From NCBI GenBank assembly GCA_027074805.1, contig JALTCK010000083.1:1-6946 (forward strand): a stretch of DNA of 6,946 bases. Reading direction: 5' to 3'. The notes under the pieces are model-generated. The model was not told the DNA's origin and made no database searches. It saw only the letters and a program-made list of their open reading frames with translations. Shown one piece after another: positions 1 through 5,093 of this stretch (position 1 is its first letter; every line of letters begins with the position of its first letter). The translations under genes were made by a program, and so were the position numbers. The stretch is from Thermococcus sp. GTDB taxonomy: Archaea; Methanobacteriota_B; Thermococci; Thermococcales; Thermococcaceae.

Positions 1-73
1 CCACAAAGGAACTACAGAAATGGTTTAAATTACAACTTCTTTACAAATTCATCACAGCAGTAAAAATGAAGGC

Positions 74-86
74 GTTTTCTTTTTCC
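74..86 (+). terminator. possible pyrimidine-tract terminator of an upstream gene
   Basis: A T-rich run (GTTTTCTTTTTCC) lies just before the promoter of the glycosidase gene. Archaeal transcription commonly stops at such T tracts. It could end a rightward transcript entering from outside the window; one frame is open from base 1 to a TAA at 61-63, but those 20 codons are too few to identify. No hairpin was found here. The call is weak. Confidence 0.25.
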
Positions 87-99
87 GAAAATTATAAAA
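86..99 (+). promoter_or_regulatory. BRE/TATA promoter of the glycosidase operon
   Basis: A purine-rich BRE-like CGAAAA is followed by TTATAAAA. A start about 25 nt downstream would fall near base 120, giving a leader of roughly 12 nt that just contains the GGAGGTG ribosome site at 121-127. Two more TATA-like runs (102-108 and 111-117) lie closer to the gene but would place the start too near the ATG to include that site. It would drive the glycosidase, antitoxin and PIN genes together. Confidence 0.55.
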
Positions 100-132
100 A
101 CTATAAAAATTATAAATTAGGGAGGTGGGATT

Positions 133-1593
133 ATGCACCGTAAAAATTTCATGTGGGGCGTGGTTCAGTCGGCATTCCAGTTTGAAATGGGAGATCCTAT
201 GAGAAGACATCTCGACACTCGAACCGACTGGTGGTACTGGGTTCGTGACGTGTATAACATAAAAAACGAGCTTGTGAGTGGTCATCTCCCGGAGGATGGT
301 ATCAACAATTACGGCCTTTATGAAATCGATCATCACCTTGCCAAGAACCTCGGCCTCAACGCTTATCAGCTCACCATTGAATGGAGCAGGATATTTCCCT
401 GTCCCACATACCACGTAGAGGTCGATATTGAAAGGGACGGGTACGGATTAATAAAGAGGATAAAGATCTCAAAGGAAGCCCTAGAAGAACTCGAGGGTAT
501 GGCCAACCAATACGAAGTTCAACACTATAGAAAAGTCCTTGGAAACCTTAAAAAAATGGAATTCCAGACCTTTGTGACTCTCAATCATCAAACCCAGCCC
601 ATATGGCTCCACAATCCAATAGAAGTTAGAGAACATCTTAAGAAATCCCGAGCAAAGGGGTGGATTGACGAAAGAGCAATAGTGGAGTTTGCAAAGTTCT
701 CCGCCTATGCCGCGTGGAAGTTTGACGATCTCGTTGACTACTGGGCAACCTTTGATGAACCGATGGTAACGGCAGAACTTGGTTACCTAGCTCCCTACGT
801 CGGGTGGCCCCCAGGAATCCTGAACCCACCGGCCGCGAAGAAAGTTATAATAAATCAGCTCGTCGGACATGCAAGGGCTTATGAAGCCATAAAGGAGTTT
901 TCCGACAAGCCGGTGGGCATAATCCTAAACATCATTCCCGCATATCCCAGGAGCCCTACCGACCCCAAAGACGTAAAAGCCGCTGAGAACTATGACCTCT
1001 TCCACAACAGGATATTCTTGGAGGGTGTCAACGAGGGTAGGGTAGACTTTGAATTTGGAGAAAACTACATAAAGATTCCCCACCTTGCAAGAAACGACTG
1101 GATAGGCAACAACTACTACACCAGAGAGGTCATAAGGTATACCGAACCCAAATACGAGGAGCTATCAATAATCAACTTTGTGGGAACGGAAGGCTATGGA
1201 TACTCCACCGAACCAAACACTGTTTCAAAAGACAACAACCCCACTAGTGACTTTGGGTGGGAGAGCTTTCCGCAAGGAATGTATGACTCCATTATGATAG
1301 GCACATCCTACAAAAAGCCAATGTTCATCACCGAAAACGGTGTCGCAGACTCTAAGGACACCCTAAGACCCAAATACATTCGAGAACACGTTGCCAAGAT
1401 GCTAGAGGCTATAGATGCTGGCGCCGATGTTAGAGGTTACTTCCACTGGGCACTCACAGACAACTACGAATGGGCGATGGGTTTCAAGATAAGGTTTGGC
1501 CTTTACGAGGTTGATCCGATAAATAAACAGAGAATACCCCGGTTGAAGAGCGTTGAGACCTATAAGAAAATCGTGAGGGGGGACATTGAATGA
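133..1593 (+). CDS. family 1 glycoside hydrolase (beta-glycosidase / beta-mannosidase type)
   Basis: This 486-residue protein is a retaining GH1 enzyme that hydrolyses beta-linked sugars. It has no signal peptide, so it is probably cytoplasmic and acts on imported oligosaccharides. The acid/base glutamate is E209 in TFDEP and the nucleophile is E401 in ITENG. Other expected subsite residues are Q16, H152, W439 and the E446-W447 pair in the C-terminal NYEWAMGF block. Family members usually read TFNEP, so D208 replaces the usual asparagine. The length is normal for archaeal GH1. The ATG follows GGAGGTG (121-127) by 5 nt. The last four bases overlap the antitoxin start. From memory it resembles P. 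horikoshii PH0501, annotated as a beta-mannosidase, which also lies next to a PIN gene and Dac. The exact substrate (glucoside, galactoside, mannoside or glucosaminide) cannot be read from sequence. Confidence 0.93.
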   Translation: MHRKNFMWGVVQSAFQFEMGDPMRRHLDTRTDWWYWVRDVYNIKNELVSGHLPEDGINNYGLYEIDHHLAKNLGLNAYQLTIEWSRIFPCPTYHVEVDIERDGYGLIKRIKISKEALEELEGMANQYEVQHYRKVLGNLKKMEFQTFVTLNHQTQPIWLHNPIEVREHLKKSRAKGWIDERAIVEFAKFSAYAAWKFDDLVDYWATFDEPMVTAELGYLAPYVGWPPGILNPPAAKKVIINQLVGHARAYEAIKEFSDKPVGIILNIIPAYPRSPTDPKDVKAAENYDLFHNRIFLEGVNEGRVDFEFGENYIKIPHLARNDWIGNNYYTREVIRYTEPKYEELSIINFVGTEGYGYSTEPNTVSKDNNPTSDFGWESFPQGMYDSIMIGTSYKKPMFITENGVADSKDTLRPKYIREHVAKMLEAIDAGADVRGYFHWALTDNYEWAMGFKIRFGLYEVDPINKQRIPRLKSVETYKKIVRGDIE

Positions 1594-1799
1594 AGACAAT
1601 CGCCGTGGATGAGAGCACCTGGAAAAAGATAAAACTCTTAAAGGACAAACTGGACGCGCGTTCTTACGATGAGGTTCTCCAGAAGCTGATAGAGACCTGG
1701 CACTTGGTTGAGCTTGATAGGAAGGTTGAGGACATAGTAGTGGACGACGAAGAGGCTGAGGTGCTCCTCAGAGTGCTGAAAGAGAGGGATAAGAAATGA
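1590..1799 (+). CDS. VapB-like antitoxin of a PIN toxin pair
   Basis: This 69-residue protein has the layout of small archaeal VapB-type antitoxins. A short N-terminal strand (KTIAVDESTW) and two helices up to about residue 40, with the conserved-looking SYDEVLQKLIE stretch, form a probable DNA-binding dimer. A charged, acidic C-terminal tail (VEDIVVDDEEAE, about 46-57) would contact the toxin. Its ATG overlaps the glycosidase stop (ATGA), with a G-rich ribosome site (GAGGGGGGA) several bases upstream inside the glycosidase gene. Its own TGA overlaps the start of the PIN gene. Known antitoxins of this type cover the PIN active site and repress their own operon; here repression would also touch the glycosidase. 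The assignment rests on size, pattern and partner, not on a recognised signature. Confidence 0.72.
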   Translation: MKTIAVDESTWKKIKLLKDKLDARSYDEVLQKLIETWHLVELDRKVEDIVVDDEEAEVLLRVLKERDKK

Positions 1800-2248
1800 C
1801 GTTCCCCGACAGCGTCTCCTTCGATGCACTGGCCCTCATAAAAATGCATACCGCCAGCAGGAGGAGGTTGCTGGAGGTTACCCTTGCGAAGTTCAACGTA
1901 TCCGTCTCGATAGTGTCGATATACAGATACTTGGTGTCAAAGGCTTACATCAACAAAAACGTCGAGACCGAAATGAAGATTCTGAGTGAAATTTACGAGA
2001 TAATGCCCCTCTCCGAGGAAGTAGTCCTTAATACGGTTAAAATAGAAGCAAAACTTCTTAAAAAAGGCATTATAATGGACATCGACGACATCCTCATTGG
2101 AGTCTCAGCAATAACCACAAGGAGCCTACTCATAACTCCGGAACCCGAGAGGTATGAACCCCTTGTGGAGTTCGGCCTTGACGTGATTGACCTCAACAAG
2201 TTCCTGAGGGAAGTTGAGAGAATAGTGGAAGAAGAGCTCAAAGAGTAG
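1796..2248 (+). CDS. PIN-domain protein, VapC-like, PH0500 type
   Basis: This 150-residue protein is a PIN-domain protein; typical VapC members are magnesium-dependent ribonucleases acting on tRNA or other RNA. The first acidic residue is D10 (SFDALALIKM) and the third is D98 in IDDILIGVSA. The second, normally a glutamate in the block aligned with SIYRYLV, appears to be R44. The last block reads TPEPERY (114-120) rather than the usual T-x-N/D-x-x-D-F, so the acidic site is incomplete. From memory the sequence closely follows P. horikoshii PH0500, a PIN protein of solved structure that shares the FDxLALIKMH and LEVTLAKF blocks. The ATG overlaps the antitoxin stop by 4 nt, indicating translational coupling. 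The stop directly abuts the stop of the deacetylase on the other strand. Active toxin or a divergent PIN protein are both possible. Confidence 0.85.
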   Translation: MTFPDSVSFDALALIKMHTASRRRLLEVTLAKFNVSVSIVSIYRYLVSKAYINKNVETEMKILSEIYEIMPLSEEVVLNTVKIEAKLLKKGIIMDIDDILIGVSAITTRSLLITPEPERYEPLVEFGLDVIDLNKFLREVERIVEEELKE

Positions 2249-3064
2249 TCAGATCAGGTCGTAGAACGGACACAGATGAAGGAACAAGCCCGGTACGAAC
2301 CTTATTCCCTCCCCATATTTTGTGCCACCGAGTTTCCCATAGTAGAGGGAGATCGTTCTCAAGTACGGTTCCCATAATTCCCAAATTTCGTCGGTGAACT
2401 GACTTCTGTGTCTCTTGATAGCTTCAAGTTTTAGCTCCACCACATCAGATATATCAACGAAGTAGTTGGGTTTATGAGTATAATACAGTCCAACTGCCGA
2501 AACGGTATGAGGCTCAAGACCGGCCTCAAGATCCGTCCGATTAAAGTTTGGAAGGCTCGAGAAACCCACTGCTTCTATCCCGAGAAGGCCTGCCCTTCTG
2601 TGGTCCGGATGACTCTCGTAGGGCAACCAGGGATCCGGCATTAAAACCATCTCAGGTTTTTCTTTTCTGATAATGGTGACAATTTCCTTTCTCGCTTCCC
2701 TATCATAAGGTAACTCCGTATCCACAAAATCTAACGTGATTATTTTCTCCACACCCAATAACTTGGCGCTATCCCTCTCCTCTTGGAGACGGGTCAGGGC
2801 AAGTTCATGTCTTGAGATGCCGTCATCGGTAGTCCCCATGGAACCATCGGTGAGCAGAAGATAAACGACCTCTATGCCCTCATCCACCAGCTTCTTTATC
2901 GTTCCTCCCAGAGCTATGACACAATCATCTGGGTGTGGTTCGATGCACAGAACCTTACTCACGTCCTTAAATGGCTCTTCCATTTTAAAATCCAGCTTGT
3001 CCATGAGCGCCCTCAGCGCGCTTTCAAAATTACTGAATCCTTCGAAAGCCAACTCCACCACCAT
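2249..3064 (-). CDS. dac: PIG-L family deacetylase, diacetylchitobiose deacetylase type (Dac)
   Basis: This 271-residue protein matches archaeal diacetylchitobiose deacetylase, a zinc enzyme that removes the acetyl group from the non-reducing GlcNAc of chitin-derived disaccharide, before an exo-glucosaminidase cleaves it. The signature PHPDD spans 43-47: H44 and D47 are zinc ligands and D46 is the general base. The third ligand is H155 in SHPDHR. A C-terminal histidine (H263, FLHLCPF) matches the position of the catalytic histidine described in Dac. The block KLEAIKRHRSQF is also typical. There is no signal peptide, so it is cytoplasmic. No ribosome site precedes the ATG, but a TATA box lies about 23 nt upstream, which suits a leaderless mRNA. 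GTG codons at positions 2 and 3 are alternative starts. It is convergent with, and abuts, the PIN gene. Other LmbE-like deacetylases are the main alternative identity. Confidence 0.92.
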   Translation of the reverse strand: MVVELAFEGFSNFESALRALMDKLDFKMEEPFKDVSKVLCIEPHPDDCVIALGGTIKKLVDEGIEVVYLLLTDGSMGTTDDGISRHELALTRLQEERDSAKLLGVEKIITLDFVDTELPYDREARKEIVTIIRKEKPEMVLMPDPWLPYESHPDHRRAGLLGIEAVGFSSLPNFNRTDLEAGLEPHTVSAVGLYYTHKPNYFVDISDVVELKLEAIKRHRSQFTDEIWELWEPYLRTISLYYGKLGGTKYGEGIRFVPGLFLHLCPFYDLI

Positions 3065-3081
3065 TTTTATAAAAACTTCGG

Positions 3082-3092
3082 ATTTTATAATA
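3082..3092 (-). promoter_or_regulatory. TATA box of the deacetylase gene
   Basis: Reading leftward, TATTATAAAAT is centred about 23 nt before the ATG at 3064. Archaeal transcription starts about 25 nt after the TATA centre, so the transcript would begin at or next to the start codon. This agrees with the absence of a ribosome site. Confidence 0.55.
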
Positions 3093-3197
3093 TTTTTGGT
3101 CGGGAATTAAACGTTACATAACCGTTAGTATAGACGGTCTGTTAACACCATATCCCAAATACACCAAATTACAAAAATTCTATTATATGTAAATTTG

Positions 3198-3213
3198 GAA
3201 ATAGTTATAAATA
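3198..3213 (+). promoter_or_regulatory. BRE/TATA box for a rightward transcript
   Basis: GGAAATAG followed by TTATAAATA is a good Thermococcales BRE/TATA match. A start would fall near 3235. No protein gene begins within reach, only a 28-codon frame at 3251-3337 without a proper ribosome site. The promoter therefore points to a non-coding transcript, or is a chance match in AT-rich DNA. Confidence 0.4.
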
Positions 3214-3234
3214 CCAGGACATATTCCCATTCAA

Positions 3235-3570
3235 CGCTATCCGCGGTGTCATGTATGAGGAGCAGAAATGTCCCATTGCTACTAGTGGTCTGAGAGTGCT
3301 TCCTAGCCTCTTTACTGCACCATCGATACATATCTAGAGGGACACCAGTATCACTGGAGGATTATAGGGCCTCGTTTGAGATTTCGTAAACTGAGCCGCC
3401 CAGCAGAGAATACCCCTCAGCCCTTTTAGACCATTGACAAGAACATCCAAAGGCAGGGTAAAGTTTCAACAAGCCACCAGGAAACTGGACTGGCCCCTCG
3501 GCCACCCCCGGCCAGACATGCAACCATCTGATACAAGTTGCAGGTGCCGTGATCTGACATCTTTTTCATT
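3235..3570 (+). ncRNA. candidate structured non-coding RNA (unidentified)
   Basis: The interval has a TATA box at the correct distance, ends in T runs, and contains several short hairpins. These are AATG/CATT (3267-3270, 3274-3277) enclosed by AGC/GCT; CCAGT/ACTGG (3345-3349, 3353-3357); CTCGTTT with AAAC-T-GAG (3371-3377, 3388-3395); CCAG-GAAA-CTGG with a GNRA loop (3477-3488); CTGGCC/GGCCAG (3490-3495, 3510-3515); and TGCAAC/GTTGCA (3519-3524, 3537-3542). GGTGTC at 3245-3250 can pair with GACACC at 3341-3346, but this competes with the CCAGT hairpin. The GNRA loop exists only on this strand. It does not match RNase P, SRP, tRNA or box C/D patterns that I know. The moderate GC content is against a large folded RNA in a hyperthermophile. 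A decayed gene or mobile element is the alternative. Confidence 0.3.
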
Positions 3571-3574
3571 TTAT
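3560..3574 (+). terminator. T-rich terminator candidate for the rightward transcript
   Basis: TCTTTTTCATTTTATT-like sequence follows the last GC-rich hairpin region and touches the stop of the leftward radical SAM gene (3571-3573). T tracts such as this end archaeal transcripts. It is read only for a rightward transcript and would separate it from the oppositely oriented gene. Confidence 0.35.
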
Positions 3575-4665
3575 TGCAGTGGCGTTCTCTCAACCTCCAG
3601 ACGGTCAAAGGTGGGGTACTCTTCAACAATGAAGAACCTCACGTCGCCTTCTATGGCCCCGGCAAGCTCGAGAGCAACCTCTTCAGGCATCTCTATCCTA
3701 CCCCTCTCATAGTTGATGTAGAGCCACTCAGGTGGAACCCCTGCTTCCTCCACAAGAAAGTCGTATAACTCGTCCAAGGCCTTATACTCAGCTATGCCGA
3801 AGCGGAGGGTCCCCTCTTCAGTGACTTCCATATAGGGTCTCGCAATGTTCCTAGCCGTTCTCTTAAGCCTGTTCCTTAACTGAACCGCATCCTTCAGCTT
3901 CGCCGTACAGAGGTGGTAACTTAGAGAGGTGTTCTTCTCACCCCATTCTAGGAACTCAAGGCCGAGCTCAAGGGAGCCATTTATGGCAGCACTCTCATTG
4001 CTCACCGGTTTATAGCCCCTGTCGAGAATTGCCCTAAGATTAGTCTCGCTGAACTCAAGCTCGTTCACGTTGAGGAATTTCGCACCTAGCCCGTCCAAAA
4101 ACTTGGCGTACCACTTCATTCTCTCCATCTGACCCGGGATTGAAGGTATCTCCCCACCCACGTCCCAGTCAAACTCAAAGGCCTTCTTTATGTTCTCAAT
4201 CTCGAGGTTGAAGAGCTTTGAGTTAGGGTTGAAAAGATCCGGATGGAAGCGTATCTCGTCTAGACCAGCCTCATAGAGTTTTTCAAGATTCTCCTCAGTG
4301 GCCAAAGCACCAGTCGTGTACAGATGTATATGGAAGTCTCTTCCAAAGGTCTCCTTGAGGAGTCCGATGTACTCCACGGTTCTCTCTAGCCTCGCCATCG
4401 GATCCCCTCCCGTAACGCCCGCACCTTTAGCCTCCTGAAGAAGAACCTCTTCGATGATGTCATCAAGTGTTTTTACAGGTCTCTCGTTTGCATAAACAAC
4501 GTCCTCCCGCCTGTGCTCGCTCAGGGGACAGTAGAAGCAGTCTCGCGGGCATTTTCCAGTGACGAAGAGGACGAGCTTTTCACCCTTAACACAGAGCTGG
4601 CAGCCCTTGGGCAGTTTTCTCACGGCATATGAGAAGTAAGGAGTCTCCCAGACCAAACCATTCAC
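3571..4665 (-). CDS. radical SAM protein of unknown substrate (COG2108-like)
   Basis: The protein has 364 residues from a GTG at 4665, or 361 from a TTG at 4656. It carries the radical SAM iron-sulfur motif CxxxCxxC at C39, C43 and C46 (GKCPRDCFYC), and the SAM-contact block VTGGD at 84-88, a GGE-like motif. The layout matches the archaeal group once described as related to pyruvate formate-lyase activating enzyme, whose substrate is unknown to me. It has exactly three further cysteines, C22 and C25 (GCQLC) and C253 (YHLC), which could bind an extra cluster or metal. The TTG start has a GGGGTGA ribosome site 5 nt upstream, whereas the GTG has none. It is divergent from the RNase P gene and shares its promoter region. 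No neighbour indicates a pathway. Confidence 0.88.
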   Translation of the reverse strand: MNGLVWETPYFSYAVRKLPKGCQLCVKGEKLVLFVTGKCPRDCFYCPLSEHRREDVVYANERPVKTLDDIIEEVLLQEAKGAGVTGGDPMARLERTVEYIGLLKETFGRDFHIHLYTTGALATEENLEKLYEAGLDEIRFHPDLFNPNSKLFNLEIENIKKAFEFDWDVGGEIPSIPGQMERMKWYAKFLDGLGAKFLNVNELEFSETNLRAILDRGYKPVSNESAAINGSLELGLEFLEWGEKNTSLSYHLCTAKLKDAVQLRNRLKRTARNIARPYMEVTEEGTLRFGIAEYKALDELYDFLVEEAGVPPEWLYINYERGRIEMPEEVALELAGAIEGDVRFFIVEEYPTFDRLEVERTPLQ

Positions 4666-4668
4666 CCC
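4662..4668 (-). promoter_or_regulatory. ribosome site that favours a TTG start for the radical SAM gene
   Basis: Reading leftward, GGGGTGA overlaps the GTG codon at 4665 and lies 5 nt before the in-frame TTG at 4656-4654. The spacing resembles that of the GGAGGTG sites of the glycosidase and Pop5 genes in this window. If used, the protein starts three codons later, just before VWETPYF. The GTG could still serve on a nearly leaderless mRNA. Confidence 0.45.
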
Positions 4669-4690
4669 GCTAACTCAGGCTTGGGGCATG

Positions 4691-4700
4691 GCTTAAAAAG
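4691..4700. promoter_or_regulatory. shared divergent promoter core, radical SAM / Pop5
   Basis: The only AT-rich run in this 65-bp interval is GCTTAAAAAG, which reads CTTTTTAAGC on the other strand. Rightward it predicts a start near 4721, just at the Pop5 ribosome site. Leftward it predicts a start near 4670, just before the radical SAM start. One TATA-like element therefore seems to serve both genes. Confidence 0.45.
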
Positions 4701-4730
4701 GTTGGTGCCCAAATACGTGGAGGTGTAACG

Positions 4731-5093
4731 ATGAGGGAGAAGCCAAAGTACCTGCCACCAACGTTGAGGGACAAGCACCGCTACATAGCCTTCCGGCTCA
4801 TTGGAGAGAGAACTTTCAAGAAGGACGAAGTGAAGAGGGCAATATGGGAGGCCAGCCTCTCAACTCTCGGAGTACTTGGCTCAGCCCGGGTGAAACCCTG
4901 GTTTATCTCCTTCGACGAGAAAACCCAGACTGGAATCGTTAGGGTAGACAGAAAACACGTTGAAGACCTTCGCCTTGCCCTGACGCTCCTCACTGAGATA
5001 AATGGATCAAGGGTCATATTCAGAACCCTCGGTGTTTCGGGGACTATGAGAAGGGTGAAAAGAAAGTTCTTGACGGAGTTCGGCTGGTGCTAA
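4731..5093 (+). CDS. rnp2: ribonuclease P protein component 2 (Pop5)
   Basis: This 120-residue protein matches archaeal Pop5 (Rnp2). It is a subunit of ribonuclease P, which trims the 5' leader of precursor tRNAs. Pop5 pairs with Rpp30 and supports the catalytic domain of the RNA subunit. Its length equals that of the P. horikoshii protein as I remember it. Typical features are the N-terminal LPPTLRDKHRYIAF block, the helix with AIWEASLSTLGVLGSA, the strand GIVRVDRKHVEDLR, and a basic C-terminal part (TMRRVKRKF) suited to RNA contact. The fold is ferredoxin-like. The ATG follows GGAGGTG (4719-4725) by 5 nt. It is divergent from the radical SAM gene and overlaps the end of the convergent regulator gene by 4 nt. 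Confidence 0.94.
   Translation: MREKPKYLPPTLRDKHRYIAFRLIGERTFKKDEVKRAIWEASLSTLGVLGSARVKPWFISFDEKTQTGIVRVDRKHVEDLRLALTLLTEINGSRVIFRTLGVSGTMRRVKRKFLTEFGWC

Larger units (their letters stand above)
3065..3570. other. 506-bp interval without a convincing protein gene
   Basis: This is the longest gap in the window. Its left 170 bp are AT-rich and hold the dac promoter and a rightward TATA box. Its right 330 bp are near-even in GC with a GC-rich block at 3470-3550. Reverse-strand frames look protein-like but are broken: one runs from 3465 to 3208 with a single internal TAG at 3336-3334, and another runs down to 3125 with a stop further up. Short inverted repeats include ACCGT/ACGGT (3121-3125, 3134-3138) and CCAAATT/AATTTGG (3164-3170, 3192-3198). 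The interval may hold a non-coding RNA, a decayed gene or a decayed mobile element. Confidence 0.6.

Noticed and set aside
49..55. GTGATGA box C match on the reverse strand
   Set aside because: No CTGA box D follows at a proper distance, so a C/D guide RNA is not supported.
52..414. 120-codon reverse frame over the glycosidase promoter and N-terminus
   Set aside because: It is antisense to a well-supported GH1 gene, crosses its promoter, and shows no protein family features.
3251..3337. 28-codon + strand frame beginning MYEEQKCP after the 3205 TATA box
   Set aside because: Too short, with only a weak GGTG two bases before the ATG, and no recognisable protein. It could be a small peptide but cannot be supported.
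3349..3354. TATCAC half-site of the glycolytic motif
   Set aside because: The second arm is absent after the 5-nt spacer; the bases instead form part of the CCAGT/ACTGG hairpin.
3426..3569. 47-codon reverse frame starting just after the radical SAM stop (MKKMSDHGTCNLYQ...)
   Set aside because: It has no ribosome site, an odd Trp/Cys/Gly-rich composition, and lies within the candidate RNA or decayed element. Close spacing to the stop is the only support.
3235..3570. RNase P RNA, SRP RNA, tRNA or C/D guide RNA
   Set aside because: None of the signature elements of these RNAs that I looked for is present, and GC content is lower than expected for such RNAs in hyperthermophiles.
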